The position numbers and the translations under genes were made by a program. The notes beneath the pieces were generated by a model. The model had not been told where the DNA came from. It saw only the letters and a list, made by a program, of their open reading frames with translations, and did not search any database. Source: Asterias amurensis (Eukaryota; Echinodermata; Asteroidea; Forcipulatida; Asteriidae). From it: a stretch of DNA of 64,000 nt. Positions 12,604 to 23,026 of this stretch are shown piece by piece; positions within the stretch are counted from its first letter, which is position 1, and every line of letters begins with the position of its first letter. The stretch is taken from assembly GCF_032118995.1 (NCBI RefSeq), contig NC_092666.1, forward strand, positions 4,352,501 to 4,416,500. The letters are read 5' to 3'.

Positions 12604-12680
12604 GTGCCTCAGCATAGCTCAGTTGGTCGAGCATCTGCCCGGAGTGTCAGGGTCTTGGGTCCGAATCCCAATGAGGACCA
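12604..12680 (+). repeat. tRNA-like sequence (SINE head or tRNA pseudogene)
   Basis: It shows an A box (TAGCTCAGTTGGTCGAGCA) and a perfect T arm TTGGG-TCCGAAT-CCCAA, with CCTCA...TGAGG able to close an acceptor stem. The anticodon arm is poor. A LINE fragment follows at once, so a retroposed origin is likelier than a working tRNA gene. Confidence 0.5.
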
Positions 12681-12719
12681 TATGATTTTTTTCTCTCATC
12701 CAATATTCGTGGAAGACTG

Positions 12720-13210
12720 AGCTCAAAAACTGGACTACTGCCGTCTTCAGCCAGGCTTAATATGCAAAAGACCTGACATTACAACTGTTATACGGCTGTG
12801 AGGTAGGCATGGACTCTTACTCCCAAACTGGAAAAGCAGATGGTGCTACACAAGGCTATTAAGAACAGATCTAAACATTCCACTCAACATAATGACTAAC
12901 AAAGTCCTATATGGGAACCTACCCAAGCTCTCAGCAAAAATCAGACAGAGAAGCATGCGTGTTGCTGGCCACTGCTACAGGAGCAAAGACGAACCAGTGT
13001 CCAATATTGTTCTGTGGACCCTATAAGCATGGGAGGAGGAAACCTGGTAGACCGCCGCTAAACTTACACTGACATTCTCAAAATCGACACGGGACTTGAA
13101 TCAGCAGATTTCAAGTCAGCATTGTGGAAAAGAAAGGCTTGGGGAACCATCGTGATTCGAGGACATCACTCGACTTAAGCAAGCAAGCAAGCAATCAAGC
13201 AAGCAAAGTA
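12720..13210 (+). pseudogene. Non-LTR retrotransposon ORF2 C-terminal fragment with AAGC tail
   Basis: Translation in broken frames gives a C-terminal reverse-transcriptase tail: 'LLYGCEV', then HKAIKN, then a segment resembling the 'RQRSMRVAGHCYRSKDEPVS' stretch, found downstream of LINE reverse transcriptases. It ends with a tandem (AAGC)n tail at 13,176-13,208, as at the 3' end of a retroposed LINE. There are several stops and frame changes, so it is dead. Confidence 0.7.
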
Positions 13211-13568
13211 AGCTTACAACTTGCACAGCACACGTTGACTGTCTTAAAATAAGCAGGGAATATTCCCCCAATTTATTTGTACGCAAGTTCGTTACAAACA
13301 AGGCTAAAAGCCTCTCTTGGAATGAGACTACAAGAAGAAATATTATTTATTGTGAAACAAAATCGGGGTAGGAATTGATATTCTTCTTAAAACAGTCTAG
13401 ATCAGGAAAAATGCACCAGGCAGGAAGTTCCAAAGAGATGCTGTATGTCTACGTGGAAAAGGCTGCGGGATGGCTCCTTGATCTACACACATCTGGCCTC
13501 AACAACTTATTTAAAATGAGCTAGAATTAATTGTATAATTTGTAAATCCTACCTTGTCTTTCTTGCAG

Positions 13569-13685
13569 AGTTTTCAAGTCCAGGATGCCGGCAGAAAAAA
13601 TCTGAGATGGAGATGGTACAGGCGCATCAGCGGATGTTTCAGATGCAGAGCGCTCACAAGTTTCAAGTATTCTCATAAAGTTGAG
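13569..13685 (+). other. Exon-like segment of an unidentified plus-strand transcript
   Basis: A strong acceptor (CTTGTCTTTCTTGCAG) precedes a 117-base segment that ends at a strong donor (GAG|GTAAGG). Frame 1 is open for all 39 codons and rich in Arg. Frame 3 reads a more ordinary Lys/Glu/Met/Gln-rich peptide but stops ten bases before the donor. I do not recognise either product. It could be an internal or non-coding exon. The 13,686-14,694 interval around it shows nothing else I can support. Confidence 0.3.
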
Positions 13686-14694
13686 GTAAGGTCAGCTGTA
13701 CACTTCTCTCTCAAGTTCATCTAGCTCTCGTTGTGAGGTCCGAACAGGGTAGCATCTCAAACCGAAATGATGCGAGCTAGTGCCACCTTATCACGAGCAC
13801 CTAGAAATAATCCAGGTTTTGGGTTCCAGGTAGCCCAGGTGAGGGCGGTAGGGAGAAACTAACAATAGATTGAGAGCAAACAATAGATTGAAGGCCTACA
13901 CAGAAACCTAATACCCCGTACTTACTGGGCGATTCCGTGCAATGTAAACGTGGCACCCTGACGCGTTATCAATAAAACAAACTTGTCTGGGGCAAGGGCT
14001 CTGATCATGTCGCCTAACCTGGAAATTCCCCGTATAGGGCAGTCAATGCGCGGAATACTGGGGCTGTGTTTTTACGGTAAAGTTCGAGTGTCGTAACGCC
14101 CATTTGGTGCATTTTCCAGTGATAAAAACCATAAAAGTATAACTCTTTCTTTTTCTTTTTTGCTGGAGTAAACTATACTACTCAGGTATGTGTAGATTGT
14201 TTACATCTTGATGTTGTAGGCCCACGTTATTTTTTTAATGGTTTTTACAACGGTTGTCTCGGTGCGTGCCTTAATAAATAACAAATGCATTGAAAACCAT
14301 GTCTCTGTTTGTTCGTTTATTTAGTCTCTACTGTCCACAGGCTGAATACTACAAGCCTCAGCGCTTCAAATCGGCACCCATAGTGTTCCATTTCTTTGAC
14401 TGTATAAACCTTACACTACTCTGTTTGCTACCACATCGTATAATGACTGTTTTTGACAGTATGGAAATAATTATGTGTGAATGGAATCAAATGTGCAGTG
14501 CACGGAGAAATGTCATTTTCAGTAAGTTATTGAACAGGTGTTCGTTTTATTAATGTTGTCTACATTTCTTGAGTTAATGTAATTCGGTCTTCCGGTCGGC
14601 CGTGGCATTGAGCGCTTTGTTAATTTGATAGTCAATCACACTTCCTGCAATAATATTACTATAGCCATAATATTATTTGAACATGAATTACAAT

Positions 14695-15070
14695 TAAAAG
14701 TCCCTGGACACCTTTGATAATTGTCAAAGACAAATATTCTCACTTTTTGTGTTCCAGCATGCCAACATGCATAAAATGAAAAAACTGTGCAAATTTGGGT
14801 TCAGTTGGTCATCGAAGTTGCAAAATAATACGTAAAGAAAAAACACAATTTTGTGTGCTTTAAGATGCCTAAAAAGGCATGACCCGAAGGCCTTTAACAT
14901 TTGAATGTGAATTACCCATTCCTTAAAAATAACTACGTTTTCAGAGACGGACGTTTCTCACGATATAGTATCAACAGCTCTCCATTGCTTGTCAGTTTTT
15001 ATGCTAACAATTCAATTTTAGTAAATATACTAAAATTTAAGTAAATACTAAAAAGGACCAGTGCCTTTAA
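14695..15070 (-). mobile_element. MITE family A copy, diverged
   Basis: Left end AAAAGTCCCTGGACACCTTT, right end GGACCAGTGCCTTTAA, with the AAGATGCCTAAAAAGGCAT core hairpin. Non-coding. Confidence 0.7.
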
Positions 15071-15338
15071 GCAAGTTGTGTTTGGATAGTGTCTGACTGA
15101 TTTCTGATAGCTTCGACTGCAGACGTTCCCTTGACATTTTGTAACAACCAGCTTTGCTATGACTCCAATGTTAACTATGTTTTGAAGTTATGTTTTGAGT
15201 TAAAAAGGTCGTTCATCCGCTTTGACTGCTGCTTCTCAGGTTGTATCGTAAACTTGGGTGTGATTCCTGGCTTCACAGCAGTTAGCGGTAGTGTGCATTT
15301 TCTGAGTGGCACCCAGAAAAAAGGATAATTGCCAACAC

Positions 15339-15450
15339 ACGGCTGGATAGCCCAGTTGTTACAGCACCGGTACGTTAATCCGGAGGTCGTTTGTTCAAAT
15401 CCCGCTCCAGCAACAATGTTTCTTTGTTTAAAACCCGATTATTGTGTTGT
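15339..15450 (+). repeat. tRNA-Asn-like SINE fragment
   Basis: A-box-like GGATAGCCCAGTTGTTACAG, anticodon loop with GTT inside CCGG...CCGG, and B box GTTCAAATCCC. Position 33 is C rather than T. The tail after the B box (TTTCTTTGTTTAAAACCC) resembles that after the tRNA-like unit at 21,228. Confidence 0.55.
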
Positions 15451-15461
15451 GAAATAAATTA

Positions 15462-15637
15462 TTAAAGGCAGTGGACACTATTGGTAGTTATTCAAAATAA
15501 TTATTAGCCTAAAACCTTTCTTGGTCGACGACCGATTGAACTCAAATTTTCACAAGTTTGTTTTATGCATATGTTGAGATACACCAAGTGAGAAAACTGG
15601 TCTTTGACACTAATACCAATAGTGTCCAGTGTCTTAA
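15462..15637 (+). mobile_element. Internally deleted MITE family A copy
   Basis: Both family A ends are kept in about 175 bp (TTAAAGGCAGTGGACACT ... GTGTCCAGTGTCTTAA). The central 200 bp, including the hairpin, is missing. The 15,638-16,440 interval has no recognisable gene. Confidence 0.8.
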
Positions 15638-16445
15638 AATGAATCTATACTTCATAAGCAGTGGCTAAACAGTAAAGGGACACGGGAACCGATGTCAGTG
15701 TTCTCATTTTGATCTTTGCTGCCAGAGGCCAAATTAAGACAATTTTTACAGATAAGAGTGGTGTTTTTGGGTGGTAACCTTGTTCTGGTAAGCAATGTTT
15801 TGCAAAGCTGCTTTCTGTGCTCAGTAATATCGCCAGGTAAAAAAAAAAACCCAAAACCCCACCCAAAACAATACGATTCTACAAAATAAAATATTGCATT
15901 TTTTGTATGCACAGCGAAAATGCACTGTCGTAGTGCTTTTTAATGGGGATTTTTCTTCCTCTTCTAAACCCATTAAACCCTTATAAGGAAAACCAGGATT
16001 TTTCTTTTTTTAACTTGGCAAGACTAAAGTACAGAAAAAAGAATTGCCACCGGGGGCGTGTTACACGAAATCACCCGGGTTTTCTGTTTATCAAGGTTCT
16101 GATTTACTGGAATGGTATACCGTACAGTGCAATGTGCAAGCATGAGTAGGCAACAATTGGTTTTTATTTGAGGCCATGCGCTTCACTAAACAACACTGGA
16201 AATATTTTCGGTATTACACCTTTGTGTGGGTTAGGAAATTCTTTCATGGCTATTTCTTAGAGGTCATATAAAGAGCGGTTATTTTTAGTCTGAAAACCAA
16301 AACCACAACTTCTGTTGTTGTGCTACTGTTTTTTTTTAATTATATAATAATAGTCCAGTTTTATATATTTTTTATTCAAATGCACGCTTTGAAAATCTAT
16401 AGTTTTACAATTGTATTACTCGTGTTACAACCACAAATTATTTAT

Positions 16446-16836
16446 TAAAGGAACACGTTGCCTTGGATCGGACGAGTTGGTCTATTAAAAGCGTTTAAAA
16501 CCGTTTGTTATGAAATGCATATGGTTAGAAAGATGTTTTAAAAGTAGAATATAATGATCCACACAAGTATCACTCGAAATTGCACGGTTTTCCTTTTACG
16601 TCGCGAACTATCATGGTCGGCCATTTATGGGAGTCAAAATTTTGACTCTCATAAATGGCCGACCGTGTTAGTCGATAGAGTAAAAAGAAAACCACGCAAT
16701 TTCGAGGCATATTTATGTAGATCATTGTATTCTACTTTTACAATATCTTTCTAACCATATACATTTTACAACAAATGGTTACAGAACGATTTTCAAAGAC
16801 CAACTCGACCGATCCAAGGCAACGTGTTCCTTTAAC
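16446..16836. mobile_element. Palindromic MITE family B, copy 2
   Basis: TTAAAGGAACACGTTGCC to GGCAACGTGTTCCTTTAA, self-complementary with a TGGGAGTCAAAATTTTGACT centre. No coding capacity. Confidence 0.85.
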
Positions 16837-16839
16837 ACC

Positions 16840-18105
16840 GTTTTACTCAGTTAATTTTACAGAGGCAATTTCTAAACTGTATTTTCAACAGTCACAACAA
16901 ATGTAAACTGGTAACCCGTTTCCGTTAAGCAATAAATGCCTCATGCCTGTGCTAAGCAAGTTTGTGCTTTTACACGCTTTATGCAATTGGGCCAAGCTCT
17001 TTTGAAATTTGGCCTTGGATGGGCAACGGCAAATTGGGTGACGGGGACTTTCCAGCGAGCCTGCAAGCGCCACGCTGAGTTCACCGAATTGGACGAACGG
17101 CCTTGCACCTCGGTTTCTATAATTATAGCTCTTCACACTGTTATCATATTACTATTATGGGTTTGGTGGACTATACATACTGCAAATCATGTTCAGTGTT
17201 TGTGTTACCTTTGGTATTTTGTCCAGCTTACTAAACCAACAGACAATGTTCGAAGTCCAATGTGATAATCAAATTGCATTCATTCAAAAGTCATTAACCA
17301 TGCTGATGTTAGTCTTAGTTCAAGACGCAAATTGTTGTTGTTTATTACGTGGTAGATGGCGCGCCCTCTTTCGGGGAGTGTGTTTAACAATGGGAGCGTC
17401 TTGGACTCAGACTATCCAGGAAGCGAGTTGGCAAGCACCGGGCGAATTCGACAAGTTTCAATGTGCCAAAGATTGTTTCCTTCCATTCTGTTAATGATTA
17501 TTTTCCCCCAATGTTGAAATTGAACTTAACTCCAAACCATTTACATCCACGCCATTACTGCAGTAATGTAGCCAAAAGTTCAATTACAATGATTTTAAAA
17601 CTAATACATTAAAAAATAACAATATTGACATGAAAGAAAACATGATAAAAACACCCAAACTAATAATGTATTAGCCTTCGAGAAAGACTTTGCTATAGTG
17701 TTGAAACGTGAGGCCATTAACTATTTTTTGCATTTACATTTTTGGTTGGTTGTTTGCAACAACCGATTCTTTTTCTTTTACAAAGTATTGCAGTAGTATA
17801 TTGACCCCCCCCCGATTAACAGATCCGGTAACGCCCCTTAATCACCAGACTGGCTCCAAAACGAACCTTCAGGGCAAACGACCCTTTCTTCAGTAATCGT
17901 TGTTGCCGATAGATTACTGATTTCGTTGTACAGGTCCATTTCTGTTGAAACCTCCGCCCTATTTGCAAATCCAACGGTTTATTCAGAACAGGAAGCGGAT
18001 CATGATGTCACAGAGAGAAGGGGAATCCCCTAAACCCCGGACAAGGGAATCCCCAGCAGTCAGTAATAAACGTACGCAACGGATGATGTGGTCTGTGATA
18101 CTGAA
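16840..18105. other. Region without a supported gene
   Basis: A family C repeat block lies at about 16,895-17,000. ORFs of 100 codons or so (for example 16,936-17,265, plus) begin inside that repeat and show no family resemblance. A poly-C run is at about 17,806. I see no exon structure I can defend. Confidence 0.5.
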
Positions 18106-18107
18106 GT

Positions 18108-18282
18108 GCGCCCTCTACATAGACCTTTTCGCAAATACCGGGGCGCGCGCGTAAAGCTTGGAATTAGGTGCATTGTGGTCTTGCTGGTATCCAAATTTGA
18201 TCCATATATATCCCACAATGCACCTCATTCAACAGTCTGCGCTTGCGCGTTGGTATTTGCGATAAGGTCTATTATAGAGTGG
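18108..18282. mobile_element. Short foldback element
   Basis: Inverted halves: CTACATAGACCTTTTCGCAA...AATTAGGTGCATTGTGG against CCACAATGCACCTCATT...TTGCGATAAGGTCTATTATAG. The loop includes GCGCGCGC and a TTTGATCCATATATATCC stretch. A non-autonomous foldback or MITE of unknown class. Confidence 0.7.
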
Positions 18283-18300
18283 CTTGGAAGGTACAGGTTT

Positions 18301-18585
18301 GGTAGTTACTGAAAACAAATACTAACTTAAAAACTGACTTGGTGACGAGCATTGGAGAGCTGTTGGTAGTTTGAAACATTGTGAGAAACGGCTCCCTCTG
18401 GAGTAGCATAGATTTTGAGAAAGAGGTAATTTCTCACTAAAATAATAAAAGACTTCTAGCCAGAAGTCTTTTATTCCTATCTGAAGGCACACAAATTCGT
18501 CCAACAACGGTGTTTTTTCTCTCATCATTTTCTCGCAACTTCTGGTCTTTGACAATGTACCAAACGTGTACCTTCCCTTAAAGGC
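18301..18585 (+). mobile_element. MITE, family A relative (second copy of the GTACCTTCCC sub-family)
   Basis: Ends at CCAAACGTGTACCTTCCCTTAA, has the AAAGACTTCTAGCCAGAAGTCTTT hairpin, and shares the family A body. The left end is truncated (GTTTGGTAGTTACTG). Confidence 0.7.
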
Positions 18586-18961
18586 AGTGATGGACACTAT
18601 TGGTAATTACTCAAAATAATTATTAGCATAAAACCTTTCTCGGTGACGAGTAATGGGTAGAGGTTGATGGTATAAAACATTGTGAGAAACGGCTCCCTCT
18701 GAAGTGCCATAGTTTTTGAGAAAGAAGTAATTTTCCACAAATTTGATTTCGAGACCTTAGATTTAGAACTTGAGGTCTCGAAATCAACCATCTAAACGCA
18801 CACAACTTCGTGTGACAAGGGTATTTTTTCTTTCATTATTATCTCGCAAGTTGATGACCGATTGAGCTCAAATTTTCACAGGTTTGTTATTGCATATGTT
18901 GAGATACACCAACTGTGAAGGCTAGTCTTTGACAATTACCAATAGTGTCCACTGGCTTTAA
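18578..18961 (+). mobile_element. MITE family A copy
   Basis: TTAAAGGCAGTGATGGACAC (three extra bases in the left end) to GTGTCCACTGGCTTTAA. Central GAGACCTTAG / TGAGGTCTCG hairpin. The 18,962-20,790 interval that follows shows no gene. A poly-G run lies at about 19,107, and part of 19,340-19,390 matches 15,928-15,975 in inverted orientation. Confidence 0.85.
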
Positions 18962-20629
18962 TAGGGAGTTTTCGTTAAGACGTATCATTCTGCACAATGA
19001 CGTTTGAAACGTCATCTGCTCACTCCGCCATGCGTCGGTTCTGAGGACGCCGGTCGTCTTTCCTTCAATTTCTCACAGTTTGCCACATGGTGGGACGAAT
19101 CTCCGGGGGGGGGGGGGGATGCACTGCCACACTGGAAAGAGCCGAAGTTTCGAAAAGGCCCATGAAATGCAGTAGCCTGAACAACTGACATAACACTTTT
19201 CGGGTTCGAGTTTCGCCAGAGATTGGCCCTGATTAGGTATATCTGTCCCCCAGAGGCAATTTCTTTTTTTCTGTGAGTATATGGAATTCAATCCTCAAAA
19301 GTTTTCCTGATTTCTTTGTTTAAGGTTTCCCTTTTTTAAATCGAGTTAAGAAGAAAGAAAAATCCCCATTGAGAAGCACTACGAAATTGGCAATTTTGAG
19401 GTACAGCAATACAAATAGCCCCGGAGCCTCAAATGATTCTGTCTGTCATTCTGTCAAATCATGGAGGAAGAAAATTGATTATGGGAAAACAAGAAAGAAA
19501 GGTTGGAGGAGGTTGTTTTAAAAGAGGGCGTGCTCTCAATGAATCGAACTTGCTTGATGGAAATATTACTTCAATTTCCAACGATTACTAATTTTGCGTC
19601 TTCGTTCGGCACTCAATAATCTTTGGACAGGACCCGTGTGGCTAGTCTACACCTCACTAAACCGCACTCTTGAGGGCGGGATATTTTGCGAGTTTTTTTC
19701 AAATCACATGTGCGCCAGTAGCCAGATGAGATATACCCTTAAAACCACACCAAAATGCAGATTATTTGAGGGGGAAACACGTCAAGGGATGTTAGTACAT
19801 AACCGAAACCAGCCGAGGTAAGTTCTAACTCTGAATGTTATTTGAGATTTTTGACTTTTGGTGAAAAGTTTAAATTAATGGATGTTTTAGCGGGTGAATT
19901 GAACCATCTGGTGTTGCGGTTATAGGCTGTTCCCCACGCAGATTGTGTCTCCCCGTCCCGTACGCAATGTGTTCGTCTGTACATCAAAATGGCCATCCTC
20001 AAGAGCTTTCCTGGTTTTATTTAGTAATCCCCTTTTTAATCGATCAAGATAAAAGATGAAACAACCCTGTTTTAAATAAGACAGTGGCAATATTTCTTCG
20101 TGTAGACAAACAAATATTTTGAAAAGTTTCTGTATGGCACCACCACTTTTTCATTCGATATGAGGATTTCCCGATATGAAATAATATAGTGTCTTATTTA
20201 CCTCAATGAGGTATCCCTTTTTGAAAAATTGATTGAAAAAAGGACCTGGACTACCAATACACGGGGGGAAATTCTATTAAGATGTTCCCTTTCACAGACA
20301 AAGACTTGGACTGGGCAAAGATATGAAACTCTTGACAGTCTGACAGATGAAACCAGCCAGATAAATGAAATTGTATACAGTATTAACTAAAATTAACATG
20401 CTAATGACATTCAACAGTTATCACTCATTCGTTTGGAGCATGTTTCTGAGGACTGAGTGAAAGATGATGACATTTTGTGCGAATCTGGACAATGAGACCA
20501 CCTCAGAATGACAGATTCCTAAACCATGCAGTTTCCTAAACCCATCAAGAACTTCTGTTTCATATCAAGATCAAGTCCAAGAAGTTTGTAAGTTAACCGT
20601 TTTCTTTTCTCTTGAATTATTGTTAATTT

Positions 20630-20990
20630 GGGTGCCCGGGCCGCTGTTACTTCATGGAGGCAATAAGCTTGGTGATTGCCTCAATGCCCCCTGGTCATTG
20701 CCTTGGTGCCCTTGAAATGCTACAATAGAAATTTACAATTTCCTCATAGGGTGCCCTTTACCAAGGAGAAAATGCATTGAAGCATACAGGCCTAGAGTTA
20801 CCCATTCCATAAAGCCTGAATAAGCATAACAACTTGCTAAGCACAGAAATACATGTATATTGCTTTTACAGAAACTGGTTACCAGCCAAGATTCCATAAA
20901 GTTTACACTGTTGCAACTGATGCCCTACTCAATCTGTGCTTAGCAAAGAATTTTGCTGAGCAGTATTTCCTGCTTACAAATGACATCATG
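20630..20990 (+). repeat. Interspersed repeats: 'caccaaggcaa' family G then family C
   Basis: 20,630-20,795 holds the phrases GGTGATTGCCTCAATGCCCC and ATTTCCTCATAGGGTGCCC that recur at 38,770, 44,520, 52,320, 57,930, 59,985 and 63,950. 20,795-20,990 is a long family C copy with AACTTGCTAAGCACAGAAAT and CTGTGCTTAGCAAAGAATTT inverted halves. Confidence 0.6.
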
Positions 20991-21227
20991 CCCAGGTATT
21001 GATCACACTTACATACTTAAACAAGAAACAGGCACTTGTACAGCAAAACAATTTGATACCCATAAATTGAAGGTTCTATGATAAAGGTTTGGTCAGTTAA
21101 CCCCAAAAATTGTATCTAAACCTTTGATAATTACTCCAACTTTCTTCGTGTTTTTTCTTTCAATATAAACCACAAGGGAAACTGACTGGGTAAATTTGTA
21201 AATGTTTTTTGAGGTTGAACAAAGAAT

Positions 21228-21303
21228 TGACTAGAGTGGGATTCGAACCAACGACCTCCGGATTAACAGGCCGGCGCTCTACCAACTGAGCTATCTAGCC
21301 CTA
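21228..21303 (-). tRNA. tRNA-Asn(GTT)-like gene or SINE head
   Basis: The minus strand gives a cloverleaf-like unit. The acceptor arms GGCTAGA and TCTAGTC pair fully (one G-U). The D arm is AGCTCAGTTGGTAGAGC. The anticodon loop CTGTTAA carries GTT. The T arm is GTTGG-TTCGAAT-CCCAC, with one mismatch. No intron. The 3' flank ATTCTTTGTTCAACC recurs after the other tRNA-like units here, so it is probably a tRNA-derived SINE rather than a housekeeping tRNA gene. Confidence 0.5.
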
Positions 21304-21879
21304 TATTGGCGGTGTCCCTGTTTTTTCTTTCATTACTTTCTTCCAATGATCAACTGGGCCCAAATTTGCACAGGTTTGTTATTTTTGCATGAGTTGGGAC
21401 ATTAGTGAGAATACGTGTACTTGTGTTTGACGAGTATAAACCTGTCTTTAAATATATAACAGCTATTTTTTTAGATTTCAAAAGTTACTAGGTTTCATTT
21501 AAAAAAATCGCCAAGAATAGTATAGTCTGTTAGTTTCAACTGCCAAATTTGGTAGTTATAACCAACGAATTTTAAATTGAAATGAGTTACATGTCGACAA
21601 TGTGAGAATGTTTTGATAAATATCATTTAAACATAAATCAATCAAAGACAATTTCAATTTACTTTTCCCAGTGCTTTATTCTTATTATCTCGGATAGCAA
21701 TGGCATTTAGTTTATTTTAACGCAACATAAATTATACAACTTTATTTTGACCAAAATAAAAAAACTTATCTATGGGCAGTGTTAAAAGGAAAGCTATCAT
21801 TGACTTGCCTAGTCTCTCCAAGATCAAAGATAGAGACAATTCCTTATACATGTAGGATGTCCTAGCCCAAGAATATCCC

Positions 21880-22945
21880 TGCCAAGTATGTCGCGGGCCA
21901 ACAGTACCTACACGTAGGAAGGTCGGAAGGATGTTCTTACCCAAGTCTGTCCTAGCCTAAAATTGCCCTAGTCCCAGTCTGTCCTAGCCTAAACTGTTCT
22001 AGCCCAAGGAAGTACGGTCACAAGTATGTTTCATCCTGTGAATGTTCTAGACCAAGAGAGTGCTATAGGCCCAATCAGCCCAATCTAAACCCAATAATGT
22101 CCTAGCCCAAGAATGTCCAGCCAAAGATGTCCACCCAAGAATGTCCCAGGCCAATGTCATACCTTAGTCAGAAGGATGTTCTAGCCCAAGTCTGTCCTAG
22201 CCTAAAAATGCCCAAGCCCAAGTCCGTTCTAGCCTAAAATGTTCTAGCCCAAGGAAGTACTGATGCAAGTATGGTTCATTTCGTGAATGTTCTACACCAA
22301 GAATATCCCAGGCCAATGATACCTCAGCCATACCTTTAGTCAGAAGGATGTTCTAGCTTGCATTTTAAGTCTGTCCTAGCATAAAATGTCCAAGCCCAAG
22401 GAAGTACTGAAACAAGTATGTTTCATCCCATGAATGTTCTAGACCTTGAGTGTTATAGGCCCAATCAACCCAATAATGTCCTAGCCCAAGAAGGTCTAGC
22501 CCAAGAAGGTCTAGCCCAGGATGTCGCAGGCCAACGATACTTAGTCATACCTTATGCAGAAGGATGTTCTAGCCCAAGTCTGTCCTAGCCTACACTAATT
22601 TAGCCCAAGGAAGTACTGACATAAAGTATATTTCGTCCCATGAATGTTCTAGCCCAAGGGAGTGGTATACATGTAGGCCCAATCAGCTCAATGATGTTTA
22701 AGCCCAATAATGTCTAGCCACGGATGTCCAGCCTAGGATGTTGCAGGCCAATGATACCTTAGTCACATCTTAGGCGGAAAGATGTTTTAGCCCAAGTCTG
22801 TCCTAGCCTACAATTCCCCAGCCCTAAGAAGTACTGACACAAATATGTTAGATCCCATGATTATTCTAGACAAAGAGAGCGGTACAGTAACAGGCCTAAT
22901 GTCTCAGCACAAGGACGTCCCAGTCTAAGGATGTCTCATTTCCCC
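21880..22945. repeat. Degenerate tandem array downstream of the ABCB8 stop codon
   Basis: A higher-order unit of roughly 240 bp repeats about four times. It is built from short motifs such as TGTCCTAGCCTAAA, GTTCTAGCCCAAG, CCAAGGAAGTACTGA and TTAGTCAGAAGGATG. The last unit runs to within a few bases of the ABCB8 stop (22,949), so the 3' untranslated region of that gene probably lies inside the array. Confidence 0.8.
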
Positions 22946-22948
22946 GAC

Positions 22949-23026
22949 TCATGTCTTTGCTGATTGTCCCTTTATAAGATCAGCATAGACACCGCCTTTC
23001 TTTAGCAGCTCTGCATGTGTTCCAAT
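22949..23026 (-). CDS. ABCB8: ABCB8 exon 16 and stop
   Basis: Encodes [20 protein letters not shown] and five more residues to a TGA at 22,949-22,951. The C terminus is shorter than the proline-rich tail of mammalian ABCB8. Confidence 0.9.
   Translation of the reverse strand: MGTHAELLKKGGVYADLIKGQSAKT

Noticed and set aside
16936..17494. ORFs of 109 and 101 codons
   Set aside because: They start inside an interspersed repeat and show no domain or splice support.
21228..21303. Housekeeping tRNA-Asn gene
   Set aside because: The fold is good, but the shared 3' flank with other tRNA-like units favours a SINE; kept only at medium confidence.
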